This document shows, piece by piece, positions 23,581-35,500 of a DNA stretch of 64,000 nucleotides. Origin of the DNA: Diplolepis rosae. Taxonomy: Eukaryota > Arthropoda > Insecta > Hymenoptera > Diplolepididae. Where the stretch lies: assembly GCA_030998225.1 (NCBI GenBank), contig JAPYXD010000701.1, forward strand, positions 13,686,501-13,750,500, written 5' to 3'. A program made the position numbers and the translations under genes. The stretch's first letter is position 1. The number at the start of each line of letters is the position of its first letter. The notes under the pieces were generated by a model. That model was not told the DNA's origin. It was given only the letters and a program-made list of their open reading frames with translations, and did no database searches.

Positions 23581-24180
23581 ATTTTGTATTCTTGCAGTGC
23601 TATCTTCACGGAGGTGTCCCTATTCACAGTCTCGGTACGGTCGGACCCTGGCCCTCTCTTTCTAGCCAACGGAATTATTACCCGTCCTTTGCGCTCTTAT
23701 AGCCGAGCTGGTAGTTTTGTTGTATTTTTTTTGTATAAATTGTTAATCATAATATGGCCGATTTATAGTAGAACAAGTAGATATATATGAAATAATTTCA
23801 AGTAAGGTCGCGAGCTGTATGTGTAATAGTAACTAATAATAATTAATTATAATCCCGCTGTTACTTGCATATTGGTTTGTTTTAGTTTTAAATATTAATA
23901 GAGAATATTTTTTAATGTTTAATCGAAAGACCATTTATGATTAAGTTACGGTAGGCGATCGTAATATTACATTACAATTATATATAAATAATAATGTAAT
24001 ATGTTATTGGGTAAAACTAGTATACGCGGTATTGATAATTAGAGTTACGTATAATCAGTTTTAATTTCTCTACTGTTATTGCATTTATTTACGTTAGATA
24101 CTTAAGCATTAATTATAAACATTTTTAATAATTAATTAGAATAGTCTTCTTTTTTAATAATACATTTCGAGCGACGAGCG
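23581..24180. other. AT-rich spacer, no gene seen
   Basis: A moderately GC patch at 23600-23710 is followed by AT-rich DNA with many TAAT words. No gene is seen. Confidence 0.4.
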
Positions 24181-24247
24181 GAACGTGGAGAGAGCACGTG
24201 ACATCCCCACCACACGGCAGACCCTTCCTGGGCGCCACAGACTGACG

Positions 24248-24418
24248 TGATTGGTGGGAATGTTGCTCTTCTATCACGGGCCTACCCTCTCTCCGAATAC
24301 CAGCGACGCGCGCTGAAGGACACGGGCCTGCCTGATTGGCCGGGATGTCGTTCTTCTATCAAGGACCTACCCTCTCTCCGAGTACCAGCGACGCACGCCG
24401 GGGTGACGCCACGCACCA
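24248..24418 (+). repeat. 85-bp tandem duplication in GC-rich island
   Basis: 'tgattgg' starts at 24248 and 24333, followed in both by 'ttcttctatca' / 'ctcttctatca' and 'cctaccctctctccga' and 'accagcgacgc'. It lies in the 5' part of the GC-rich block 24180-25800. Confidence 0.75.
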
Positions 24419-24890
24419 GAGAGATTCTCTTGCAGAGAGAAAATGACTCGTTTACCGCGCCTTGAGACGAGCAGACGTACGTCCCTCGTCAGCATCTTTC
24501 ATCTGACTCAATTGTTTCTTTTCTAATAGTGTAGACCTTTTTTAACATTCAATACAATCAAGCAGTTAAGTGAATTAAGTGAGTATTTCATTCGTGTTAG
24601 AGTGTGTGATAGTGTAGCCCGTGACTTTTGCCCTGTGTTCCTTCCTAAGATGTCCCGAATTCGAAAGCATCGGTTCAGCAGCGAACGCACGCTGACTCGG
24701 ACCGGCAGGAGAGTTTGACGGCAACTCCCTACCTCCCTCATTCCCTCTCCACTTTCGAACGCGGCGGTTACTCGGTGGATGCGCACCTAACGGACCAGCG
24801 TAAGAGCAAGGGATAGTGAGGCCCCAACTCCCACCCGCATTTAAGCGGACGTTGTTCAACCCCACTAATAAAGATATTTCTTTGCAGGCT

Positions 24891-25376
24891 ATGGGGAGAA
24901 AGAGGCCGAACAATCGTCGTCGCGCACACGCCGCGAGACTAGAAGCGGCCGCCAGGCTCGGGGTCCGAAACTTCAATCCGGGGGATCATTCTCCGACCGA
25001 GGACCCGGACGTGCTCGAGGTTCCCCTCGAATTATCCCCGATCCTCACGCCAGGGGGAAGTGTCTCCTACGGACGTACAGCCAAACCGTCCCCAGCACCG
25101 CCGACCGTCGTCCCCGAATCCCCGGAAACACCACTACGGGGATTAACGGCGTGCGAACACCCATCCACAGACCCGACACCGACTTGGGATCGTTCTCCAA
25201 CTGAGGATCCGGACGTGCTCGAGGTTCCCCTCGAATTATCCCCGATCCTCACGCCGGGGAGAAGTGCCTTCTACGGACGTACAGACAAACCGTCCCCAGC
25301 ACAGCGGACCGTCGTCCCCGGAAACACCTCCACGGGGAAACCGTCTTCCACTCCGGGTACATTGTCCGCGCCGTGA
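24891..25376 (+). CDS. unrecognised Pro/Ser-rich 161-aa ORF in a GC-rich island
   Basis: The ATG at 24891 sits four bases after a strong acceptor (tatttctttgcag), and a matching donor (gaattaa|gtgagt) lies at 24579, so a 5'-UTR intron is plausible. The protein starts very basic (MGRKRPNNRRRAHAARLEAA) and then carries a repeated block, SPTEDPDVLEVPLELSPILT, at about residues 35 and 103; the underlying DNA repeat is at 24985-25115 and 25189-25319, period 204 bp (68 codons). It is about 58% GC in an AT-rich window. A second open frame, 25441-25734, reads RFHLFPEVRPAGLRHL … HEERRFIIGYFLDS and could be its frame-shifted or spliced continuation. I recognise no domain. It could be a host orphan gene or the start of a retroelement gag. 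Confidence 0.35.
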   Translation: MGRKRPNNRRRAHAARLEAAARLGVRNFNPGDHSPTEDPDVLEVPLELSPILTPGGSVSYGRTAKPSPAPPTVVPESPETPLRGLTACEHPSTDPTPTWDRSPTEDPDVLEVPLELSPILTPGRSAFYGRTDKPSPAQRTVVPGNTSTGKPSSTPGTLSAP

Positions 25377-25800
25377 CCCCGTGAAGTACGACCACGTGCC
25401 AGAGACGCCGCGCTCACGCCGCCCGCAAACTCGCTCCTAGGAGTCCCCACGACTCCGACTGAAGCGTCTACGCCACACCCACGCGCGGGCACCTACATCC
25501 AAGCGGTGCCTAGCCAAGGACCCACGGTTTCATCTGTTCCCGGAGGTACGGCCAGCAGGGCTACGCCACCTCACCCCTCACGAACCACCAGACCGTTCCG
25601 TCCGCGTCCTGGTGCGTCTTCACGAAGAACGTCGGTTCATCATCGGGTACTTCCTCGACTCGCACCCCTCCGACCAGCGCGATTGCGATTCACCTGGGAG
25701 CTCTCTGACGCCTCTCCAGAGTCACGAATTTTGAGGGGCCACCGGGCTCCCCCCTCTACCCCACCAAGTCTACTTCTGAGAGGACCGAACGTAGCAAGTT

Positions 25801-26248
25801 ATCAAGACGTTTGCTTATTAAATTTCCTTAAAATTAATTTACTTTAAAAAACTCATGTGAAAAAAAAATGTAATTATAAATGAATTAAGAAAAAATTATG
25901 AATCAAATTGTATAAACTGTTAGAGTAAAACAGGTTTTGTCATAAAAGTGTTAAATGAGAAAAATCACCTTCTTTCACTAAATTTACTATAGTTTTTGTA
26001 CCTTAAAATTAACGAAAGATTCAGATGGAAAGGAAGTAAAAATTCTTATTGTGATCACTTGTCATCGACTTTTGGATAGGACTCAAGTTATAAAAAAATT
26101 CATTGACAATTTCAATAATCCCGTACACCTTTCAATAAAAGCTTCTAAAAAAGTTGTCGAGATTCTCATTGACTAGCCATATCCAAAATTCGATGACAAT
26201 TAGAGAAAATATCGATAACTAAAATTTTCGGTGCAGGAGCGTTAACTT
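25801..26248. other. AT-rich spacer, no gene seen
   Basis: Composition drops abruptly from GC-rich to AT-rich at about 25800. Nothing coding is seen. Confidence 0.4.
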
Positions 26249-26858
26249 CCCAGCAAAAACTGTTATATAACATGTATGTAACTGTTACGTAACAGATTGT
26301 ACCACGTTACATAGCTGGTGACTTACAGGTGAGTAGCTGTTACTAGCTGTTACTAATGTACATTACATACAACTCACATAACTATTCCGTAACACTGTTA
26401 CATTACCCTTACGTAACAAACAAACGATATTGTTATAGATCATTCGGGCAACGAAGTTACAGAACAAATGTTACATGATTCTTACATAATAATTATGTCA
26501 CATTGTTACATAGCTTTTACTAATGTACATTATACACGACTCAAATAATTATACAGTAATGCCGTGACAGTTCACTTACATAACATTACAACTAAACTGT
26601 TACAGATCATGTGTGTAATACAATTAGAGAACGAATTTTACATTGTTTTTCTATAGCATATACATCCCACTGCTACAGAATTGTTACATTCACTCTTTTA
26701 TTGATCTTTTACATCTTCACGCGGTAACAATCTTACATAACATTGTTACCTTCCCGTTATATAGCAATTACATCACTGAACAATAACAATCGTTACATAA
26801 CCAGAAATAACTATGTTACCCTTTTGTTACGGAGCGGTTACATAACGTGGTTGCTGGG
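26249..26858. mobile_element. GTTAC/GTAAC-rich MITE with CCCAGCAA ends
   Basis: It begins CCCAGCAAAAACTGTTATAT and ends with the inverse, ATAACGTGGTTGCTGGG. The whole 610-bp body is saturated with GTTAC, GTAAC and 'gttacataac' words in both orientations, so it is self-complementary at very short range. No ORF. Confidence 0.7.
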
Positions 26859-27407
26859 CACTAAAGTAAGCGGTTATTGTATTTTATATGTTTTTAATTG
26901 ATTTTGATTATTAAATATAATAACTTTGGAACATCAGTATGCTGAAAATTCAACGTGATGCTATTGCGTTTGAGGTTATGGGGTTACAGCGTACTTGGGG
27001 TGTGAACAGTACAGCCTCACCTGCCGTTAATGATTTGTCGTCCATGTAATGCCTCGCTCAGCAGATACAAGAATAAAAAAACCAATTTGACGTCCTATAA
27101 CTTTGTCCCTTCATATGTCGCTCATTGCCAAACCTGCAATTTTTTTTTCAATTGGCGATATCTCTAGTTATAAAAGTTCAAATCATACATATAATTAGTG
27201 AAATGGAAAGCTGAAAAGTGAAAAGTGAAATCGAAAAACCGTTAAATTATTTTATACCTGATAATCCACTTCACGTTGCAAAATATGTCCTCGAGGCCAC
27301 GTATCACTCATACATTCCTGCTTTACCGATATTTTTTGTCTGCAAACTTGTGTCTATAAAAGTGAAACATCGGGTGAAAAATTTGTAAAAATAAATAAAA
27401 GGCACTA

Positions 27408-27683
27408 ATGAAATCCTGTTTACTCTTAAATATTTATAATTACAAACAAATTACCTATTACCTTCTTTGGGTCTTCGTGGTACTTTTTGTCCTTTTCCTA
27501 CTATTCCTCTTGTGGTACAGTGCGAGATTCAATGCTCCGGTTTTCTCCTCCATTTTTTGTATCATAATAGTGCTAGTAGTGATAGTAATAGTAACGAAAC
27601 TGACTAGTATAGGCAACTGCAATAAGCAAAAAGTTTTGAGGTTTAAGGCCATGTATGAATCGAACCACGTGACTAAAGCATAG
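27408..27683 (+). CDS. doubtful ORF with two hydrophobic segments
   Basis: A 91-aa ORF has hydrophobic runs at about residues 17-37 and 47-63 that could be membrane helices. Its last ~12 codons lie inside a MITE that begins at 27647, and the opposite strand is open too. No splice context or family. Probably not a gene. Confidence 0.12.
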   Translation: MKSCLLLNIYNYKQITYYLLWVFVVLFVLFLLFLLWYSARFNAPVFSSIFCIIIVLVVIVIVTKLTSIGNCNKQKVLRFKAMYESNHVTKA

Positions 27684-27976
27684 ATTAATTTATTCATGTG
27701 AGATAACTTTATTAATGTACAAAACATCTTTCTGAAAATTTTGGAAGCTTAAAAAAGACAATATAGCATATCTTTTAACTTCTTTTTAGAACAAATTTAA
27801 AAAAAAATTAGAAGACTTATCGACAGTTAACTATACAAAGATGACAGACGTTCTTTATTGTCTTTTGTTGTACTTTCTAAATTTTTAGGAAGACATTTTG
27901 TAAAATAAATTAGTTATCTTACATGAACTTTTACAGGAATTTGGTCACGTGGTCTGGTTAAGCCATGGACGCAAGG
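27647..27976. mobile_element. TTAAGGCCATG-family MITE, right end degraded
   Basis: The left end is TTAA then GGCCATGTATGAATCGAACC; the right side has the inverse 'ggtcacgtggtctggtt' and 'ccatgg' at about 27950-27970 but not a clean TTAA. A second fragment of the family follows at 27979-28012. Confidence 0.55.
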
Positions 27977-28343
27977 CCATTCATCGAGCGGACCACGTGA
28001 CCAAATTCTGTTGTTTTAACAAGACTTTTTTCTGAGTGTACCATTCATTATCTTAAATAACAAATAATATAAACAAATGCTCAAATAAACGTTATCTCGA
28101 TTTTTAAAATTCAGCTTTTCAATGAATTTTGTTGAAAAAATCTCTATCAGTTTTCCGCAAACATAAGTGGTTTTTTCGCTAGAATTACTTCGTATGCATC
28201 TTACCAGCTATATTTCAACACGTCCAGGATTAAAACATTAAATAATAAGTAATATATTTAACAAATAATTTTTTTTTTAAATGCCTTAATGAACATTTAA
28301 CGTTCAGAATTCCAAATTTTCTACCATTAAGCAACATAGTTAA

Positions 28344-29243
28344 GGTAGTTCGTTTACGAAAATCAGACCTCAGGCCAAAATAGATAATTTTGCTTTCAAG
28401 AATAGAAATATTATTATTGAAGGTCTAATTTGAAAGAAAAAAGATTATTTTTCATGAAAAAAATTTGAAACACAAAAAAATAATTTTATTTATAAATTTT
28501 ATTTTTGCCCTAACTTATTTTCTTATCGCTCCGAGCCAAATTTTTAAAAATGATGTGATTCTAATGAATCACGGTTCATTTTTTTAGGAAAAAGATTCTC
28601 TACAACATGACCGTTTCCTATTTTTGAAATTGAATTAATTATTATCAAATACAGCAATTTACTTATGAAAATTTTGTTTTCAAAAATTTTTTTTTTTATA
28701 ATTTCAGCCATTAAAGAATTTATTTTCAAAAATTGGAAACGGTCAAGTTGTAGAGAATCTTTTTTCTAAAAAAATGAACCGTAATTCATTAGAATCGCAT
28801 CATTTTTAAAAATTTGGCTCGAAGCGATAAGAAAATAAGTTTGGGCAAAAATAAAATTTATTAATAAAATTATTTTTTTGTGTTTCAAATTTGTTTGTTA
28901 ATAAAAATGATACTCACCGTCCAGCCAATTATATTTGTGCATTAGAACACTAATTCTAATTGGTAATTAGTTTATACAAATTGTTTATACGGAAATAAAA
29001 AATAATATTGTTGTAAGCACTCACTTTATAGCATTATTTATTTATATATTATTGCACACAGGAACAAATTGGAAAAGTTGAGAAAATAGCATCCTTAGAA
29101 ATTTTAGACTAAACATTTCTAACAAAAGTAATTTAAATTTGTTAAGAATTACGACCTGTGGTAAATTATGAACAGTAAATTCTGAATTCCGAATAATGTA
29201 CGATGTTTCCCTGAAAACTGAAAACTTTATCTACTTTGAAGTA
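28344..29243. mobile_element. GGTAGTTCG-family element, copy C, missing right end
   Basis: After TTAA (28340-28343) it follows copy A closely from GGTAGTTCGTTTACGAAAAT through the extra segment also seen at 8760-9110, then stops at about 29243 without the inverted right end. It lies just upstream of the odorant receptor start. Confidence 0.7.
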
Positions 29244-29524
29244 ATGATAGAAGGTTTATATCACCCTTTTCCTATAACCCTTGCATATTTATTCACCTTC
29301 TATATCTTCTCTTACCAACTTACTCCGACATAATTACAAAATAGTGACTTATGATGACAATACGGGGAATTGCACTTAAATATTTCTCGGATATACGAAG
29401 AAAATGTCTCTTTCAGCTTTTTCACGACAATTATCTTATAGGGATGTTATAAACGATCGAGGAATACGTAATTATTTATGATGGAACTTGAAATCAATTC
29501 GAACTGAACAGTATACTAGCAACC

Positions 29525-32500
29525 ATGGATGTAATACGAGGTCCTTACTATAGCTTGAATTATAGAATATTATACGTTACAGGACAGTGGCCTTATCTAA
29601 GCAAATCACAAAAATGGATAAGAGGAACGATCACTGTCAGTATTGCCATGACTTTTCTTGTACCATTGGTGAGGATGAGACAAAATAATCATTGGAACAA
29701 ATTTTGAAAATACACTCAAAAAAAAGGTTATGTGAGATCAGATTTTGAACAAAATTAGAATTTAGTGCGAAGTTTATCACGATCTATATTTTATGGTAAA
29801 ATCAATGCATTTCATTCTTTAATCATATTTCTTGATAAATTTTTCAAAAAATGGATTTTTATCCATTTTATACTCCTAAAAAATTATTACAAAAAGATTT
29901 TCTTCGCAATGTGTAAAATAGGATTTGTCTTTTCAATAAAAAACGAATTAATTAAGAAGGTACATACACTGAGAGACGTTTCGTTAGAGTAAATCATACA
30001 AATGAATTATATTTTAGTATAATATCGTTTCAAATTTAGGCAAACAGGGCTTGCGTACCAGATATTAATATAGTGGTTTTCAAGCGGCAAAGTTAATATT
30101 TTCGTTTGAATAAATGGATAGATGTTCTACTAACTGTTATAAGTGATGGCTCCGGATTGAGAATTCTTGTGCCTTTTTCTAACGCGTTTGGTGCTAAGAA
30201 GAGGGGAGAGATATGGCAAGTGAGAATAGCCGAGAGGCTTTAGGCGCTAAGAATTCGTTTAGTTATGTACCATAGATATGGTTAAGTCGGAGGGTTCGAA
30301 TCCAAAAGCGATTATGCTGAATTTTTAATTTAAGCGTGCGATTAGAAATAATGTATCATTGTGCAACTTAAATATCAGAACATAAATAAGGTAATATTAT
30401 AATATATTAATATATTATTATAATGTAAAGTAATATTATTATAATATCAGCCTCTCGGCTATTCTCGCTTGCCATATTTCGAAAGGAATCTCGCCTATAA
30501 GCTATAGCTGCAAAAGCCGTATAAAATGGGTATGTGTCCTGTTAATAAGTAATATTTTTGTTTTAGGTATTTTAATCAGTTATGGATTTGAAATTTTTGC
30601 ACTTTCAATGACTGAATTAAATTTCTACAAAACACAGTATTTTTGTGCGAATTAGGTGGGTGAGTTCGAAATTTTTACCACTGTCTACATTTGACCTTCC
30701 GATAATGTAAGCAGCTGGAAAAATTTCAAACTCAACCATCTAATTTGAAATTATTACAGCCATAAGGACAATGTCATTAGGCGATATAAACTCAGTTGGT
30801 TAGAGCAGTCGACCGGTAATCGAAAAACCCGGGCTCGAATCGCGGCACAGTCGAAAGCGTCTCTTTTTCGACAGAAAGATTTCAAGTTCTTTAAATTTTT
30901 GTACGAAACTTGGAAAAAACTTTTTTCATAAAAAAAAAATTTTCATCAAAAATAATTTATGTAGTTTATAAACTTTTAAATTTTGATATCAAGAAACAAG
31001 TTGGGAAAATGTTTGCAATTTCAAAATTTGAAATTTGTTTGCATCAAGAGGTCCGACTAAATCAGTATTATTAACTATTTTAAAAATATGATCAGAAAAA
31101 TCTTGTTGATTTTACGAATCTAGTCAGGTTTTGTGAAAAGAAATGCATTTTTTTTTCGTACTCTTAATTTTTTGAATGAAGATTCATAATATTTTCTATG
31201 TGTTATACTAATTTTTCTTCTACGTGTTTTAAAGATTGTTATAACCATATTGAATTTCGATGCCATAATATCAATAACTGTAATAAAACCTCGGCTTTCC
31301 GCATTTAAAAACAATATTATACAGTAGGACCCCCATATAACGTACCTCCTTATAACACTTTCCTCCTTATCTTATAACGAGAGGAGGCCCCGCCTCCTAC
31401 TCCCTCTATTCTTCCGATCAAATTTTAGCTTCAAGCTACATTGTACGGACGCCCAGGTGCGAATTGACCATCGGCCCACGGTTGGGCCAACCTTGTTAAA
31501 GTTGGTCCAACCTTGTTGGACAGAGGTCGGGCCAACTAGTGAAATGATAACGCTATCCGTCTATTGGCATGAACAGTTGGCCCGACGCCGCGCCGGGTGC
31601 CGGAGATGGGCCGTCTTAGGCAAAATATGTTTTTACCCGTGTAGAAACTGAAATCAGGGCACTGGCAGGCCCTGATAAGGTACATTATTTAATTAGTACA
31701 TTGCTGGTCACGGATAGGAGATCCTTCCAATATCCGAGGATCGTTCTCGGGGAACATGAAATCGAGTGGGAAAACAGCATTAAGTACCTGGGAGTGCAGT
31801 TGGATCGAAGGCTTAGCTTCGGCGAACACCTGCAGTTCGCGACACCTGGGGCCGCCCTGACTCGGCTCATGCCCAACATTGGTGGACCCAGGGAAGCTAA
31901 GAGAAGGCTGGTGGCGAGCGTGGTAAACTCGAAGCTGCTTTATGCAGCTCCAATCTGGACAAGTGCCCTTAACAACCATGGTATCCTGAAGAAGCTGTTC
32001 TTGGCACAGAGAGGTGTGGTGATGAGAATTGTCTCAGTATACCGAACTGTGTCGACGAGTGCTGTTCTGGCCCTGGCGAGCGTCCCGCCAATTGACTTAT
32101 TGGCGGAAGAAAACCTTTCAGCTCCGTAAGGAGCTCACCTGCTTAACCAACCTGCAGGAAATCGCTCACGCGAAGGAGGCCATCTGCAAAGATGGAAGGC
32201 GCAGACTCGTCGAGAAATGGCAGACGAGATGGCATGGTAACCAATCCGGGAGATGGACACACCGTCTAATCCCGGAGCTCACCACCTGGCTGGGTAGAAA
32301 GCACGGTCAAGTCGGCTTTTACCTGGCGCAAGCGCTTTCAGGCCATGGCTGCTTTAATGCGTACCTGAAGCGCTTCAAGAAAAGAGACGACGAGTTGTGT
32401 AGCTACTGCGGATCCCTTGTGGACAATGCAGAGCACACACTCTTTGTCTGTGCCAGGTGGGGCGCGGAAAGGGAGGCTGTCGGTCGGGCCGTGGACGCAC

Positions 32501-35500
32501 AACTCACCCCTGACACGATGGTCTCTCTCATGCTCCAGTCTGAACAGAAATGGATACTTATCGAGTCATTCGTCACCCTGGTGATAAAGACGAGGGAGCT
32601 CGATGGGCGTGCAGAGCGCGGCAACAACGGGGGCCAGTAGAAATCGCATCGGAGCCTACACCCGCGGTCCAGCGTCTTGGGCGGACTTGGCTGTCCGCGT
32701 CGTTGGGGGGAGGAATCGCTTTATTCCTCCCCTGGCCGGCGCGGCTAGTCGGTCTGCCTAACGGGCGTGTGGCCGCGGATAGGAGTCCCGGGCGAACGGA
32801 TGACGGAAGAGTCGTACGCGACTTTAAGCTGGAACCAACCACCCGTGAAGTTTAAAGCCGAGAGGCGGTTCCGCGGGCGGTGTATCGGTTCAAGAGAGGG
32901 GGGTTTTTGATTTTAACAGGTAAGCCTAGACCCGTCCTAGGAGAGTCCTGTACAACGTCTATAAAAGATTTCGCCATTTTTCTTCCTCACCAAAAAAAAA
33001 AAAACAAAGCAAAACAAAAAAAAAGTACATTATTGATACATTATTTGTAATTGTACGCTTGAATTAAAAATTTCGTATTTGCTTTTGGATCCGAACCCTC
33101 TAACCTACCTATATTATCTACATAACTAAACGCATTCCTAACGCCTAATACCTCTTGGCTATTCTCAACCATGTCCCTGAGGTGGGCTGTCCAAACTATC
33201 ACGGTCATCTAAGGTAATTCGCCAAGGTTGGCCTGACAGTCGGTTCGAGTCTGGGTCATAGTTGGGCCGACAGGTGGTCGTGCAATGGCAACGGAATCTA
33301 GTTATTAATACGCTGACGATTGGTTCAAGCGTGGCACAGAGGTGGGCTGACCGAACTATCACGGTCATCTAATTCAGTTCGCCAAAGTTGGCCCGACAGT
33401 TTTTAAAAGTGGTTGCAAAAAATCAAAGTGGTCGATTTTTCATCTCAAAAACTGTCAATTGATGAATTATTCGTATGATCTGACGTTTCAAAGTTTTACT
33501 AAAGTGTCCTTGGTACCTGGTATTCTTGAACTATTTTAGTAAAATTTAATCACCTTACTTTCATTTGTCTAATATAATACAATTTTAGTGGCTAGGACTA
33601 TTCGAAGTAATTGGTGACTTAAATTTGATGACTAAATGTATCCCAGCTCTAATCGTTAATTCTGCAGGCATGTTGATGTTTTTTAACTCTGTGATTAATC
33701 ATGATGAGGTAAATATAATCAAATGAATTTCTTATACATATATCAATATCTCACAAACATACGTTATAAAAAACCCTTTATTTGCAACTAATTTTCTCCT
33801 GATGTTTTATCACTTCAGTTAAAGAAACTATTTACAAAAATGGAAACAGACTGGATAACTTGGTCGTCAAAACCAGAAATTCGGATTTTACGGAAGTATG
33901 CTCAAATGGGAAAAAAATTCAGAACAAGATACTTTGGTAAATATGGCATTAAATCTCATATTTTATAGTTTTATAATTGTTTTTAAAATCAAATAGATAA
34001 ATATGCAGAGACCACTTTCTGGTTTGCTTCTAGTTATTTTATTAGGAAATTGGATGGCTTTTCTGATTTTGAGAGGTATACCAATGTTTTTAGACATAAT
34101 AAAGCCGCTAAACATATCAAGGCCTAGGGAGGATATCGTTATTATTGAATATGGAGTTGACAGTGAAAAGTACCAAGACATTATTTATCTTCACATTTGC
34201 TTCAGCAGCATCATGAATAGAGTGCTTCTCTTTAATACCGATATGTTACTCATGGCTTCCGCTCAACATACCTGTGGGATACTTGCAGCCATAGGGTAAA
34301 AATTAATATATAGAACTAATATATAATACAATTATAAACAATTTTTATAAACAAATTCTTATCTTTATCTTCTTCTCATGAAAAAACATTTTTATTTGAC
34401 TCTAATTGCTAAGATTGTTTATAAGAGACATAATTTATAACAAAAAATTCTGATACGTTTATATTTGCTATTTTTATAAATATTTTCATCAATGAAATCT
34501 TAATTTTTGCGTATTTCTTACAATTACTTGGCAATTGTTACGTAGTAAAGATAAATCTGATATTTTATTATGTTGAAATTGTTTATAACAGTCCCTCGCG
34601 ACTTGAAATAAACAAGACTCTCTCGTTTCGGGATACTTGAAATAAACGAGACTTAATTGTAATTAATATTGTTGACTCGATACCATAATTATTTTAGGTA
34701 CAACAATAACACAGTTACACGAACAAATATTTTTTTTAAACTGCCTCGAATGTTTTGACTGATTTGTACGTTTTTTGGTGCGCTGAATCCAAATCTAGTA
34801 ATCAATTTGCTCCATCACGTACAGATTTTTTGCTGCATTGGGTTATCCTTAGTTACCGGGTTAAAAATAAGGTTCATTTTACTGAGGTAATAACCAGAAA
34901 ATTTTTATTTCAAAATTTAGTAAATGAAAAAAAAATGAAATTGGCCAACACAGTTTACATGTAAAGTCACTCTTGGGTCAATGAATCTCCTGGTGGGCCC
35001 GTTTCTTCTTCCCCTGAATGCTTCTCTTGGTGCGTTGCTTGACGTATTTTTCATCAGGGGTTTCCCGCAGCAGCAACCAGCAGAAATCAGCCATCATATT
35101 TGTATAAAATGAATACAAAACCTCCTAAAATATCATGAGGGAGTGTTTCTTGTTAGTTGACCATTACAACATCTATTTTGGGCCAAGAAAATAAACTGCA
35201 GTCGGCTAAAAAGAAATTATCTGAACATTCCTTATATGGGTATGAAATCAAATTTTGATAGAAAACGTGACGTGATGGAACATTTTGACTATTTTTCCTG
35301 GATTCAGCGCCCCAAAATCTATAGGAATCAGTTGCAAAACTGAAGGCAGTTTTTGGTCGTTTACCTGTGTAATTAAAGAAATTTGAGAAATTAAAAAGAA
35401 TTTAATAAAAAAAAATAATAAATGTCTTTGTGAGGAAGCCGCAGATTTGGATATTTGTTCATACAAATTTTTATTAATAATTACTCAAAATTGATATATA

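Noticed and set aside
24575..24976. 133-aa minus-strand ORF in the GC-rich island
   Set aside because: It overlaps the better supported + strand ORF and its splice acceptor; long antisense ORFs are expected in GC-rich DNA.
27408..27683. Two-helix membrane protein
   Set aside because: The ORF runs into a MITE, the antisense strand is open too, and no transcript signal or homolog is known; left as a very low-confidence entry.
33937..34033. Apparent frameshift between receptor exons 3 and 4
   Set aside because: Using the AG at 33996 breaks the frame, but the acceptor after 'gtttgcttctag' at 34033 has a better pyrimidine tract and restores phase (V-I-L-L-G-N-W), so the gene is intact.
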